IMG/VR virus record: IMGVR_UViG_3300038461_000101
Span: 1 to 64,000 of that record
Origin: a virus
Length of the DNA: 64,000 nt
Strand: one strand, 5' to 3'
In this document: positions 8,151 through 16,387 of the stretch, piece after piece
Numbering within the stretch: position 1 is the first letter of the stretch
Layout of the letters: every line of letters begins with the position of its first letter
Notes under the pieces: generated by a model
What the model was told of the DNA's origin: nothing
Seen by the model: the letters and a program-made list of their open reading frames with translations, nothing else
Databases searched by the model: none
Made by a program: the position numbers and the translations under genes

Positions 8151-8435
8151 ATGAGTAGCACAGACCAACCCAAGTCAGCTTATGAGCTGCAGGATAGTGG
8201 CTACACTATCGCAAATATCAACACTGTAGATCCCAACGGCCATTCCTGGCTGATTGTGAAAGGAATTGAGGATCTTGCTTCTGCCAATTTCCCTGAGAAA
8301 ATGTCTATGCACGAAGCCCAGGGTGATGGCGATGAAACGTATGTCCAAATTGAATGGAGCAATGGTGCAATTACAAACCATTACAGCCTCATTTCTGTAA
8401 CTTGGAAGCCGCCCGAACCGGCCAAGGAGGGCTAA
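8151..8435 (+). CDS. Hypothetical protein
   Basis: 94 aa. ATG 8151 follows a perfect AGGAGG; the frame is open further upstream but overlaps the previous gene. Small beta-rich protein, unknown function. Confidence 0.6.
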   Translation: MSSTDQPKSAYELQDSGYTIANINTVDPNGHSWLIVKGIEDLASANFPEKMSMHEAQGDGDETYVQIEWSNGAITNHYSLISVTWKPPEPAKEG

Positions 8436-8975
8436 ATGCCTATTTTCAAGATAACTGTAAGAATTGCTGATGGTGATAACCGTTATGATAGGGTACATCT
8501 GGTCTTTGCTTCTGCAGAGAAGCTGGCCCGGGGAATGGTGATCCACGAAGAAGATCTGTGCAATCGCAAGATGTTTGCACCCTTCGAACGTCATGAGGAT
8601 GGGATGGTCTATCGCTGGCAGGAAATCTTCAAAGGTGGGTATCGGATCTTCGAGATCTGTGATGACCTGATTGAACCCTATCGCATGAAGGTACTTGGGT
8701 TGAATGTCAAGGTGGATGCCAACGAACTGATGCACCGGCCATGTCTTCCACTGAAATCCAGTGAGGCTTCTTGGCTTTGGAAGATGGATGATCGTCGGGA
8801 GTATTGGTGGTACCAGTGCGATACCGTGGTGGCCTGCGATTGTATGCCTGCAGAGGGCGATACTGACGATGTACACATTCACTCCTTCCCTTATTGGGAT
8901 ATTGGGTCCTGGAAGAAACAAATGGAGAGTGCTGGTTGGACTCTAGTCAAGGGTTGCTTTGATACGGAGGTATAG
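8436..8975 (+). CDS. Hypothetical protein
   Basis: 179 aa, starting directly after the previous stop with SD AAGGAGG. Contains Cys and His residues (VACDCMP, DDVHIHSF) that might bind metal, but with no recognisable arrangement. Family unknown. Confidence 0.6.
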   Translation: MPIFKITVRIADGDNRYDRVHLVFASAEKLARGMVIHEEDLCNRKMFAPFERHEDGMVYRWQEIFKGGYRIFEICDDLIEPYRMKVLGLNVKVDANELMHRPCLPLKSSEASWLWKMDDRREYWWYQCDTVVACDCMPAEGDTDDVHIHSFPYWDIGSWKKQMESAGWTLVKGCFDTEV

Positions 8976-9041
8976 ATGAACTTGTCTGAGCAAGAAACAA
9001 CGGAAACACATGATGGAAGAGATCTCTGCGATTATCAATAA
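8976..9041 (+). CDS. Possible 21-aa micro-ORF
   Basis: A 21-codon frame (MNLSEQETTET...) with an excellent SD (GGAGG, 7 bases spacing) starting right after the previous stop. It overlaps the start of the next gene by 32 bases, and that gene has only a weak SD of its own. It may act as a leader for translational coupling rather than as a functional peptide. Confidence 0.35.
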   Translation: MNLSEQETTETHDGRDLCDYQ

Positions 9042-9510
9042 TCATGGAGAGAGCTTCCAGAACGATGAAGGAATTGATGAAGATGTTTGCAATGAAACTG
9101 CAGATGAAGTATTGGAGTTCATGGTTGAAGAAATGACCAAGATGCAAACCACTCCAGTCGATGAAGCTGCGATCATCGAACTCAACATAGAAGAGATTGC
9201 TGACCGGTTTGGTTGTGATGAAGATGAACTTCCAGAAGCATTTGTGACCCTGTTACGCAAGAAGATCACCGATGCTTTCAAGGCTGATTATGACGATGAG
9301 ATCAAACATGCCTTTGCAGAATGGCCGGTTGGAGAACTTGCCAACTTGTTTGGTAATATGACCACAAACAGATTTTGGGATTGTAATTGCGAGAAGGACT
9401 ATATCCACCCTGCTGAAGAGACAACTCTTCAATGCTTTGTTTGTGGTGCCTTGCGAGTAAATCAGCCCGACTCCATGATGCGTGAAGTTATCCGGGCGGA
9501 GTTACTCTAA
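9010..9510 (+). CDS. Acidic protein with C-terminal zinc ribbon
   Basis: 166 aa. The N-terminal two thirds are strongly acidic and helical (NDEGIDEDVCNETADEVLEF). The C-terminal part has CNC ... CFVCG, a likely zinc ribbon. ATG 9010 lacks a strong SD and is probably reached from the micro-ORF at 8976. An acidic body with a ribbon could be a DNA mimic or protein-binding factor, but this is speculative. Confidence 0.6.
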   Translation: MMEEISAIINNHGESFQNDEGIDEDVCNETADEVLEFMVEEMTKMQTTPVDEAAIIELNIEEIADRFGCDEDELPEAFVTLLRKKITDAFKADYDDEIKHAFAEWPVGELANLFGNMTTNRFWDCNCEKDYIHPAEETTLQCFVCGALRVNQPDSMMREVIRAELL

Positions 9511-9869
9511 TGCCAGTCTTCATGTTTCGTACTACCAGTGCTTTCAAATGGGCTACTTATGAACCTGATCTTGGGCTCCTGGTATGCTCAACTTGCAAGA
9601 ATACCTATGATCCAGTCAAGTTTCAGACACACCATAAGTGCCCCCATTGCTTGAGGATACGTGATTGGCAAAGACTTCCTTGGGAAGTTCGTGCCAAGAG
9701 GTATATCAAGACAGCTAGTTTCTGTCCCTATTGCAGATCCATGAATATTGAAGGAGTACCACACTTTGAAAGTGATTGTGATTGGGCTGAACGTGAAGTT
9801 AAATGCCCTGATTGCGGTCGCTCCTGGAAAGAAGAGTTCAGAATGGTAAGTATAGAGGAGATTCCATGA
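9510..9869 (+). CDS. Double zinc-ribbon protein
   Basis: 119 aa with at least four CxxC pairs: CSTC, CPHC, CPYC and CPDC, plus H/C residues between them, so at least two zinc ribbons. Such arrays usually bind nucleic acid or proteins. The start overlaps the previous stop (TAATG). No specific family is assigned. Confidence 0.7.
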   Translation: MPVFMFRTTSAFKWATYEPDLGLLVCSTCKNTYDPVKFQTHHKCPHCLRIRDWQRLPWEVRAKRYIKTASFCPYCRSMNIEGVPHFESDCDWAEREVKCPDCGRSWKEEFRMVSIEEIP

Positions 9870-10138
9870 ACCCAACAGCTGTAAGGCTTGGAAAGAAAGT
9901 GGTAGATGGCCTGGTGAATGCTGTCCAGGCCCAAATTGATAGTGGTGATGTTCACGAAAACCAAGACTTTGAAATGTACCCAAAACTTGATAAGTGGCTA
10001 CAGGCCATGGAGAAGTCAATGGCTGCTTCTGAAGTATATCAAGTCAAGGATTACTTCAATGATCAAATGAAGCATTTGGATTACAGTCGTAAGGGAATTG
10101 CAGTGCATAACCAAGGACGCAAAAATGGCGATCTATAA
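9866..10138 (+). CDS. Hypothetical helical protein
   Basis: 90 aa. ATG 9866 has SD GAGGAG and overlaps the previous stop by 4 bases. All-helical, rich in Lys, Gln and Asp. Unknown. Confidence 0.6.
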   Translation: MNPTAVRLGKKVVDGLVNAVQAQIDSGDVHENQDFEMYPKLDKWLQAMEKSMAASEVYQVKDYFNDQMKHLDYSRKGIAVHNQGRKNGDL

Positions 10139-10355
10139 GTTACAACTTCCGCTTACCAGCAATGTGCCTGATCCCAAGGCCCTGGCTTATAAGCGAGATC
10201 GCAAATTCATGGTTGAAGTGCCAGTCGATCAGGCCCTGAAGGACTTCTTTGTGAAGTATGGTGGTAAATATTGTGTGAAGCTCTTTGTCTACGCCGAAAT
10301 TGGTGAAGATCATCTGCTTCACATTGAAAAAGTAGCTCCAGAACAAGGTTGGTAA
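10125..10355 (+). CDS. Hypothetical protein
   Basis: 76 aa. ATG 10125 follows an AGGA and overlaps the previous gene by 14 bases. Small alpha/beta protein (AIYKLQLPL; KYCVKLFVYAEI). Unknown. Confidence 0.55.
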   Translation: MAIYKLQLPLTSNVPDPKALAYKRDRKFMVEVPVDQALKDFFVKYGGKYCVKLFVYAEIGEDHLLHIEKVAPEQGW

Positions 10356-10385
10356 TATAGCTATTACTTTCAGCGAACAAGACCG

Positions 10386-10643
10386 ATGAAGATGCAATGC
10401 CCTGTTTGTGGTTTTGAGAAAGAGACCGATCGTGCCATGATGGATAACATAATGCTGGAAGAGCATTTTGAGTGCCCTGAGAAACATTATGAATACCATT
10501 TTGTAACCGGCTATACCCAGGAACTGATTGGAAAAGAAGAGTTCATCTTTTCTTACACCACTCCCTATACCAAATGGGAGAATGTTTCAAGATGGATTGC
10601 CATCTATTTAGAAAGGAGAAAACTTCGTGGTAGACACAAGTAA
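10386..10643 (+). CDS. Small zinc-binding protein
   Basis: 85 aa. CPVCGF near the N-terminus and a later H-F-E-C-P-E-K-H cluster suggest one zinc site. There is no clear SD before ATG 10386 and a 30-base gap precedes it, so the start is less certain than for its neighbours. Confidence 0.5.
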   Translation: MKMQCPVCGFEKETDRAMMDNIMLEEHFECPEKHYEYHFVTGYTQELIGKEEFIFSYTTPYTKWENVSRWIAIYLERRKLRGRHK

Positions 10644-10935
10644 TATGATCACCGGCCAGTTGATCTTCCGTGAAGCTGGCAAAGATGCGGGTATGTTTGG
10701 TCGAAAAAAGATGATGGTAGTCGGAATAGTAGATGTACCTGAAAGTTTCGATATTGAAGGTGAGTGCCAATATACGGTTTGGGCCATCCAGCCAAGGCCA
10801 GAACTTCAGTCACCTTTGACCAGGCCGCATATCGAATTGCACATTGAGACTGCTGCAGGTGTAATCAACCTTACCGAAGAGATTCACGGTGAAGGTCTTG
10901 GTGATACCCTTATGATGCCCATTTGGAGGACATAA
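10627..10935 (+). CDS. Hypothetical protein (GTG start)
   Basis: 102 aa. GTG 10627 is chosen because AAAGGAG lies 8 bases upstream. Beta-rich protein (MMVVGIVDVP; CQYTVWAI; HIELHIETAAGVINL). Unknown function. Confidence 0.55.
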   Translation: MVDTSNMITGQLIFREAGKDAGMFGRKKMMVVGIVDVPESFDIEGECQYTVWAIQPRPELQSPLTRPHIELHIETAAGVINLTEEIHGEGLGDTLMMPIWRT

Positions 10936-11225
10936 TGCCTATTCGGATCCAGAGAAGACGTACCAAAGGCTGGAAGATGCCCAAGGGAGCCAAAGTTGTT
11001 GATCGAACCAGTTTCTATGGGAACCAGTTTGTTGTTGGCAAAGATGGTACTGCCAAAGAGTGCGTTGAAAAATATGAACGTTATATCAAAGAATGGCGCG
11101 AAAAGGTGGGGGAAAGAATATATCACGAGTGGATTGATAAGTTGCGTGGTAAGGATCTGGTTTGTTGGTGTCCTCTTGACCAGTCCTGCCATGCTGATGT
11201 TCTTCTAAGGATGGCAAACGAATGA
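10935..11225 (+). CDS. DUF4326 family protein
   Basis: 96 aa. It matches the DUF4326 pattern end to end: RIQRRRTKGWKMPKGAKVV, then YGNQFVVG, a helix, LRGKDLVCWCPL and CHADVLL. The C-W-C ... C-H residues may form a metal or catalytic site. The family is common in phages and mobile DNA; its biochemical role is not known to me. ATG 10935 has SD GGAGG. Confidence 0.88.
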   Translation: MPIRIQRRRTKGWKMPKGAKVVDRTSFYGNQFVVGKDGTAKECVEKYERYIKEWREKVGERIYHEWIDKLRGKDLVCWCPLDQSCHADVLLRMANE

Positions 11226-11410
11226 ATACTGCAATTCAAACTCAGCATGTTGGTTACTTGATAATTATTTGGTTCTTGACCGGTACCTTTTTTGGGTATT
11301 CTCAAGCAAAATATACCCGGAAGAGAAAATCTGGAACTATCATATTTGCTCTATTGGTGGCATGTGCAATTGCTATAACTTTTTGGCTTTTTCAGCATCC
11401 AGGAGGATAA
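11222..11410 (+). CDS. Small membrane protein, two TM segments
   Basis: 62 aa. Two hydrophobic segments (GYLIIIWFLTGTFFGY, about residues 11-27, and IIFALLVACAIAITFWLF, about 40-57) flank a basic loop (KYTRKRKSG). The start overlaps the previous stop. It could be a holin-like or superinfection-exclusion protein; nothing in the context decides this. Confidence 0.6.
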   Translation: MNTAIQTQHVGYLIIIWFLTGTFFGYSQAKYTRKRKSGTIIFALLVACAIAITFWLFQHPGG

Positions 11411-11411
11411 C

Positions 11412-12008
11412 GTGAAAAGACTTATGTTGACTGCAGTAATTCGAGATGTGGCACCTGTATTTCACCTGCAGGAGCCATGCTCGTATCGAAGTGTACACAT
11501 CTCCTTGACCAACGATCAACTTGAAAGTCTCACACTGAGAAAGTTGAGAGATCAGGGAACTGTGACTATTGAAGAAGAAATAAGCCAGTGTTTTCTTGAA
11601 GAAGATAATCGACAGATAGAGACTCCAAAATCCCCCCGGGGTTTAGAGGCACTTTCTTTACCCCAGGTAAAAACGAAAATGGTTTTCGCAAAATGGTACG
11701 TGCTTGGTCTTACTTATGCGGAAATTCTCAGAAGCATTGAAGATCTTCACATTGAATGTGGTGCCGGGGATGATCAGTATGAAGCATATTTTCCAGATGA
11801 CATTGGCTGCATTGTAACCATCAAGAAATTGAGTGCCAGTGCTGATGAGCTGATGCGATGGGAAATCTCTATGACTTGCCCATCCAATGGTCTGGAAGAC
11901 AATGTGGGCTATTGGCTTAGCCCAATCAACTTGGAATGTCAGACCTATGATGAAAACTTTGCCGAGAAAAAGAGTGGCGATGTGGCATTGTTTGGAATTG
12001 AGCCATGA
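11412..12008 (+). CDS. Hypothetical protein (GTG start)
   Basis: 198 aa. GTG 11412 follows a perfect AGGAGG. The C-terminal half looks alpha/beta with a ECGAGDDQYEAYF segment. No recognised family. Confidence 0.6.
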   Translation: MKRLMLTAVIRDVAPVFHLQEPCSYRSVHISLTNDQLESLTLRKLRDQGTVTIEEEISQCFLEEDNRQIETPKSPRGLEALSLPQVKTKMVFAKWYVLGLTYAEILRSIEDLHIECGAGDDQYEAYFPDDIGCIVTIKKLSASADELMRWEISMTCPSNGLEDNVGYWLSPINLECQTYDENFAEKKSGDVALFGIEP

Positions 12009-12463
12009 TCTTCAATAAGATAGCCCAGGTGCCAGATGAGTTCTGTGAAGGTTGCAAACAAAAATGGCACAATAATTGCGCTGCATTCATGGCAGCTCAC
12101 AGCGATGAAGAATATGCTCAGAGAATTACGGGGGATCCTCTATGTATGAGTGCCAAGGCAACTGGAAAATACGATAATATCTTACTCTCTTTGAATGGTC
12201 GTATTTCAGGCCATTTACGATCGCACGTTGCCTATCTGGTTGAGTTCAGCAAGCCGGTCTATCTTCGGTGTTTCAAGGGACCGGCTATAGCAAGAGACAA
12301 AGCAAAGTTGGCTTTCTTCCAAGATGCCTTTGCCTTTACCTATTACAAGACACCCAACCGATCGCATGGCTATAACTTTGATGGCCTTTGGAATCTGGTT
12401 CAGAAGATCACAGATCCTGAAGGAGTGGTTATCTTTGATAAGAAGGAGTGGATCAAGAAATGA
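12005..12463 (+). CDS. Cysteine-containing hypothetical protein
   Basis: 152 aa, ATGA overlap upstream and ATGA overlap with the radical SAM gene downstream. The N-terminus has C-E-G-C plus H-x3-C (KWHNNC), a possible metal site. The tight coupling to the radical SAM gene suggests that it may be a partner or substrate-handling protein, but this is inference only. Confidence 0.55.
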   Translation: MIFNKIAQVPDEFCEGCKQKWHNNCAAFMAAHSDEEYAQRITGDPLCMSAKATGKYDNILLSLNGRISGHLRSHVAYLVEFSKPVYLRCFKGPAIARDKAKLAFFQDAFAFTYYKTPNRSHGYNFDGLWNLVQKITDPEGVVIFDKKEWIKK

Positions 12464-13392
12464 CGATAACAATCAAAGACTGCCAGGAAGATGGGATCTA
12501 CATCAATCTGGATCTCACCAAGAAGTGCAACTTTGAATGTGCTCATTGTGGTATGAGTGCTGGTCCTACTGTGCGCTCAGGCTACATGACCCATGAGGTG
12601 CTGCAGGAGGTGCGTAGGATGGTGGGCTGGTGCAATGAGCGAGAGATCAGGGTAACTCTCAACCTGATTGGTGGTGAACCTACTTTGAATTTGACTGAGT
12701 TCGCCCGGGTGCTGCGTGAACTAGACGACTTGGATGTTACTTTTGAAATGACCACCAATGGCTGGTGGATAGCCAGGAAGCACACTTTACTGCGCTTCAT
12801 GGATATTATCAGACCATATATCAAAGGTGATTGCTTTGATAATGGATTTTCAGTACGGATCTCTGACGATCAATATCATCGGTGGGAACGTCAGAAGCGT
12901 GGTGAGACTTACATGGAGAAAAGTCTGCTCGCGAATATTCATGACCTTTGGGATAACTTCTATGAGTACATCGAAGAAAATGATTACTATCGTCTTCCAG
13001 AACGCCCCCATGATGAATGTGGTTGGATCTATGTTGAAAAAGATTTTGATAAGCCTGTTGTTCCAATTGGAAGAGGAGCCGATTGCAATAGTCGGGCCGA
13101 TAAGTGCGATCACAATCACCACTTCAAGCTCACCTTTGAACCTCATGGTGAATTGACTGACATCTGCTGCAAGTTTTCAGTCTGTCGATTCGGCACAGTC
13201 AGTGATAACCCCCTGTATCTTTTGAACCTGGCTGACAAGTTTCTTAGGGAACGAAGTCCTGATTGTTGGAACTGCCTGGAGGCAGCTGAGGAGTGGAAGA
13301 AGGATCGTCTTGAGCAGGCTTGGCTGGAGGTGCAGACTGAGGTTCAGCTTGAACTTGACCAGCCTGATCCGCAGGAAGATCCAGATCTATAA
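12460..13392 (+). CDS. Radical SAM enzyme with extra C-terminal cysteines
   Basis: 310 aa. C23-x3-C27-x2-C30 (KKCNFECAHC) binds the 4Fe-4S cluster. GGEPTL at about residue 72 is the SAM-binding GGE motif, and a FEMTTNGWW strand follows. Between residues about 190 and 290 there are many further Cys (DCNSRADKC, DICCKFSVC, DCWNC), suggesting an auxiliary SPASM-like cluster region. Such proteins often modify peptides or act as maturases. ATG 12460 is preferred to GTG 12448 by SD spacing. The substrate is unknown. The last 149 bases overlap, antisense, the gene at 13244-13870. Confidence 0.88.
   Translation: MTITIKDCQEDGIYINLDLTKKCNFECAHCGMSAGPTVRSGYMTHEVLQEVRRMVGWCNEREIRVTLNLIGGEPTLNLTEFARVLRELDDLDVTFEMTTNGWWIARKHTLLRFMDIIRPYIKGDCFDNGFSVRISDDQYHRWERQKRGETYMEKSLLANIHDLWDNFYEYIEENDYYRLPERPHDECGWIYVEKDFDKPVVPIGRGADCNSRADKCDHNHHFKLTFEPHGELTDICCKFSVCRFGTVSDNPLYLLNLADKFLRERSPDCWNCLEAAEEWKKDRLEQAWLEVQTEVQLELDQPDPQEDPDL
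13061..13072. repeat. TTCCAATTGGAA palindrome, copy 2
   Basis: Exact copy inside the radical SAM gene, read as Pro-Ile-Gly in the coding frame. Confidence 0.75.
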
Positions 13393-13870
13393 CATCATCG
13401 CCAGCTTGTCTATTGCTTGGGTCAAACTCGACCACGGTCTTTGTCTGAGTAACTCTTGCCCGACCAGGACGCAGAGCCATGCCGGTGAGATATTCACGAG
13501 CCTCATTATGAATTTCAGTCGTGCCTACTCCCATGGTATTGCCAAGCGTAGTCTGCATTTGATGAAGACGTTCTTCCACTGCCAGTTTCATTGCGGTTGG
13601 AAGTTTGGGATCTTCAGCATCACGAAGTAGATTGGAGATCAAACGTTGCCTTGCTACTGCTACTGCATTGAATTGCCCTTCGATGATCTGGCGTTGGCTT
13701 TCAATTAGCTCTTTAGCTACGCCTTCATTCTCCTGTAGCATACGTCTGAATGTGCTGGTTGAGTATCCTGATCCCTGTGCTGCTTCTTCAAGAGTTTGCC
13801 CACTCATTACCTTTTGAAGAATTGCCAACATACCTAGCTTCTTGGCATCTGCCAAAACATTGCTCGTCAT
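13244..13870 (-). CDS. HTH protein, possible small terminase subunit
   Basis: 208 aa on the minus strand, the only leftward gene in this arm. Residues 25-45 form a helix-turn-helix (TLEEAAQGSGYSTSTFRRML). A long helical region (50-110) follows, then a Pro/Gln/Ala-rich disordered tail. N-terminal HTH plus oligomerisation helices plus a disordered tail is the layout of phage small terminases, but a transcription regulator is equally possible. SD GGAGG lies 7 bases before the start at 13870. Its 3' 149 bases are antisense to the radical SAM gene end. Confidence 0.65.
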   Translation of the reverse strand: MTSNVLADAKKLGMLAILQKVMSGQTLEEAAQGSGYSTSTFRRMLQENEGVAKELIESQRQIIEGQFNAVAVARQRLISNLLRDAEDPKLPTAMKLAVEERLHQMQTTLGNTMGVGTTEIHNEAREYLTGMALRPGRARVTQTKTVVEFDPSNRQAGDDVIDLDLPADQAGQVQAEPQSAPPAKPAQDDPSSTPQLPPGSSNNQDFVP

Positions 13871-13897
13871 AATTCACCTCCAGAAAGGAGACCCCCG
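13871..13897. promoter_or_regulatory. Divergent ribosome-binding region
   Basis: Only 27 bases separate the leftward start (13870) from the rightward start (13898). The spacer holds two SDs on opposite strands (CACCTCC read leftward, AAAGGAG read rightward). Promoters for this divergent pair must therefore lie inside the coding regions. Confidence 0.6.
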
Positions 13898-14071
13898 ATG
13901 AGAAGAAAGAAAAGAGTTCGTATCGTAGAAATGCCTCGTGAAGATCCTGAGATTGAGAAGTATATCATCAAGAAAGGTATCCCGGTTGAGATACCACAGC
14001 CTCACTTCGTGCCGCTGGAACAACCAGTCCAGGCACCAGTGCAAGTACCCAAGAAATGGAGTGTAACCTAA
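13898..14071 (+). CDS. Small basic protein
   Basis: 57 aa. ATG 13898 has SD AAAGGAG. The N-terminus is strongly basic (MRRKKRVRIVEMPRED) and the C-terminal half is Pro/Gln/Val-rich. It could be a nucleic-acid-binding peptide or a disordered linker protein. Stop TAA overlaps the next ATG (TAATG). Confidence 0.5.
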   Translation: MRRKKRVRIVEMPREDPEIEKYIIKKGIPVEIPQPHFVPLEQPVQAPVQVPKKWSVT

Positions 14072-14262
14072 TGGATGAAAAAGTAAGGCACTACATTGAG
14101 CTTGGAGTTCGAAGCATTATTGCAGAAGTACGACCTGACTATTGGCCTAAGGTTGTACAAGAAGTTGTCGATGCTTCGATGAAGAATCTTCCAAGTGGTG
14201 TCACTAAGCAAGCATTGATACGCGCTATTGAAATTGCAGTAAAAGATTTGGAGGCTAAATGA
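14071..14262 (+). CDS. Hypothetical helical protein
   Basis: 63 aa. ATG 14071 has GGAG 9 bases upstream. All-helical, with a segment LPSGVTKQALIRAIEIAVKD. Unknown. Confidence 0.55.
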   Translation: MDEKVRHYIELGVRSIIAEVRPDYWPKVVQEVVDASMKNLPSGVTKQALIRAIEIAVKDLEAK

Positions 14263-14828
14263 ACATTCTCTTCTTGAAAACTCTTGCAATGAATCCTAAT
14301 ACCCTGACCTATCACTCTCCTCAGCAGAAAGATTTCACCTGGGAAGGCGGGATCATGGTAGCCAAATGCGAAAAGTGTGCCCCACTTGGCACGATTGGTA
14401 TTGATTGCCACTGTGGGATTTATGGAAGCCCAAACCCCGAAGCGTTGACTGAGTATGCAGTTCATGAGACCTCATTCAATGCACTTCTCCAGGCTTACGG
14501 TCGGGTAGATGTGTGGACAGCTCCAGATGATCTCTGGTACTGCTATGTGCTTCGAGTGTGGGCGGCTCGGGTGATTGGGATTGTGGAAACAGATGGGCTG
14601 GACCTGCTGGCTCCTGATGCTCGTGGTCAGGCAGCCATCACTGCAGCTGGATATTTCAACTGTGGAATCTATTCCATTCCAATGGCGAAGGGGATGATTG
14701 ACATCACCTGGAAAGCACATCTGAATATTGAACCGTATGGAGCCAAACTTTCAGATCCTTGGCGTAATCCGATCTGGAACTGGCAGGATCCTTATGGTCT
14801 TTGGAAACCATTCGAAGAGAAGGAGTGA
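14259..14828 (+). CDS. Hypothetical protein with C-x-C-G-I motif
   Basis: 189 aa, ATGA overlap. Cys-rich N-terminal third (KCEKCAPLG ... CHCGIYG), then a strand pair reading YGRVDVW ... VIGIVETDG. The CxCGI segment followed by G-x-V-x-x-W resembles small phage proteins of unknown function. A second CGI occurs at FNCGIYS. No assigned activity. Confidence 0.55.
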   Translation: MNILFLKTLAMNPNTLTYHSPQQKDFTWEGGIMVAKCEKCAPLGTIGIDCHCGIYGSPNPEALTEYAVHETSFNALLQAYGRVDVWTAPDDLWYCYVLRVWAARVIGIVETDGLDLLAPDARGQAAITAAGYFNCGIYSIPMAKGMIDITWKAHLNIEPYGAKLSDPWRNPIWNWQDPYGLWKPFEEKE

Positions 14829-14829
14829 G

Positions 14830-15264
14830 ATGAAACCAATCAATTGGAAAGGAAGAACTATCTGGCACATGCCAACTTGGGTGTCAGATCTGTTTCAAGA
14901 AACCCTGCAGATGGATGCTCGGTCGTCCATGTTTGACATGACTCTTCGGCGTAGGATCCAACGGGGTTTGAACATTACTCATACCATGGCACCTGAAGAG
15001 TTTCTTCAGGCGGCTATGAATAGGCTCCGGTATTTCCTTGTGACAAATGCCGATGGCTATGCTTGCTATTACTTTGACACTGAAGAAGAACGTCGGCTTT
15101 GGTTGAAGAAGGCTATTGAAGACAACATCATCGAACTTGGGGAAGATGATGCTGTCTATCTTGACATGAATTTCATGAACCTGGTTGAAGATAAGATCAC
15201 AATGTATGCACCACCAACCGAAGATGTTCTAACGGAGGATCCAGATGAGCTTTCAGATTCATAA
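14830..15264 (+). CDS. Hypothetical protein
   Basis: 144 aa. ATG 14830 follows AAGGAG; codons upstream in the frame lie inside the previous gene. Helical with an acidic C-terminus. Unknown family. Confidence 0.6.
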   Translation: MKPINWKGRTIWHMPTWVSDLFQETLQMDARSSMFDMTLRRRIQRGLNITHTMAPEEFLQAAMNRLRYFLVTNADGYACYYFDTEEERRLWLKKAIEDNIIELGEDDAVYLDMNFMNLVEDKITMYAPPTEDVLTEDPDELSDS

Positions 15265-16033
15265 GCGTGCGTGTGGTTATCCAAAGGCCGGGAAGATCTA
15301 TCTCTATATCCCGGCTGGAGATGAGGGCAAGTTTGCTGGCAAGCCGACCTTTGCATTTGCACTGTGCCCGACTTGGCCGTTGCCTGATGGGTTTGGCTTG
15401 AGTGCTCAGGGGATGCAGCTCAGGCCCCAAATGCGAGATGGTCAACAGGTAATCAATGCGGAAGGCAAGCCAGTGTTCGATATGTGGGATTGGATTGGTG
15501 AAGGCCAGTATCCCAATCCTATGGATTGGTTCATGGAAATTACCAAATTGGGTTTCCATCAGCTGGTCCAGCGAACGTTGGAGTTTGACAAGCTGACACC
15601 AGAGTCCATGTATTATGCAGTGCATCGGCGTGCTCATATCTTCCGGGCACATGAACTGATGGGACAACTTCCAGCAGGGTTGATGCCTTGCCCCAAGCAT
15701 ATCCCACTCCATGACCTGCCCTCGCAGGATTATATCCGGGACGGAAGTGATACTTGCTTCCGTCTTTTGCAAACGGATCTGATGGGGAACAAGGAAGATG
15801 CTGGTACGCACATCACTCGGGGGATGCCATCCTTCAGTTACTTTGGATGGGTCACTCGCATTGAGCAGAAAGAAGATGAGTATCAAGCCGCCGCATACGT
15901 CAGTCTTCCAATTGGAAGATTGGCACAGTTTCTGGTTTACAAAGATCCTGCAGAAAACTCTCATGAGAAAGCCCTGGCAGAGCTGGAGAAATTGGATGCC
16001 AAGCTGCAACGGGTAAAGATCGTGGAGCTATAG
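15245..16033 (+). CDS. Hypothetical protein, 262 aa
   Basis: 262 aa with SD GGAGG inside the end of the previous gene (20-base overlap). The centre contains DMWDWIGEGQYPNPMDWF and a Cys/Pro/His segment (LMPCPKHIPLH). The C-terminus is a Lys/Glu helix. No family recognised. Palindrome copy 3 lies within the coding region. Confidence 0.6.
   Translation: MSFQIHKRACGYPKAGKIYLYIPAGDEGKFAGKPTFAFALCPTWPLPDGFGLSAQGMQLRPQMRDGQQVINAEGKPVFDMWDWIGEGQYPNPMDWFMEITKLGFHQLVQRTLEFDKLTPESMYYAVHRRAHIFRAHELMGQLPAGLMPCPKHIPLHDLPSQDYIRDGSDTCFRLLQTDLMGNKEDAGTHITRGMPSFSYFGWVTRIEQKEDEYQAAAYVSLPIGRLAQFLVYKDPAENSHEKALAELEKLDAKLQRVKIVEL
15906..15917. repeat. TTCCAATTGGAA palindrome, copy 3
   Basis: Exact copy inside the 262-aa gene, read as Pro-Ile-Gly. 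Confidence 0.75.
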
Positions 16034-16042
16034 GAGGATAAC

Positions 16043-16387
16043 ATGCCTGTTCAAACCATCAAGACTCGGGTTGTCGGAGTAACCTTTGAGAACCGACAAG
16101 AAGAAATCAAAAAGATTGAAGTTGGCGAAACCGTTCTCCTTATCCGGGAGCCAAGCAATCGCTTTGATAAGAATGCGATCAAGGTTGTGCGATTGAACCA
16201 TAATGATATTGGATACATCAAGAAAGAGATGGCAATTATCTTGGCTCCCAGGATGGATAATCCCCACAAACAGATTGAAGCCAAGGTAATCAACTGCAGC
16301 CGAGAAGATGCTTTTGCACCTTTCCACGTGATGATCCAATTTGATGTGCCCGAATTATTTGAAGACACCAAGGAGATTCCATGCTAA
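16043..16387 (+). CDS. Stand-alone HIRAN domain protein
   Basis: 114 aa, almost exactly one HIRAN domain: VVGVTFENRQEEI, GETVLLIREPSNRFDKNAIKV and IGYIKKEMA are the family's signature segments. In HLTF-type helicases HIRAN binds the 3'-OH end of ssDNA at stalled forks; stand-alone versions occur in phages and bacteria. SD AGGAGG precedes ATG 16043. A role in recognising damaged or replicating DNA is inferred from the family. Confidence 0.88.
   Translation: MPVQTIKTRVVGVTFENRQEEIKKIEVGETVLLIREPSNRFDKNAIKVVRLNHNDIGYIKKEMAIILAPRMDNPHKQIEAKVINCSREDAFAPFHVMIQFDVPELFEDTKEIPC

Noticed and set aside
8175-8921. Long - strand frame of about 250 codons
   Set aside because: It is antisense to well-supported + strand genes with good SDs and overlapping junctions; low complexity of start context and no known motif.
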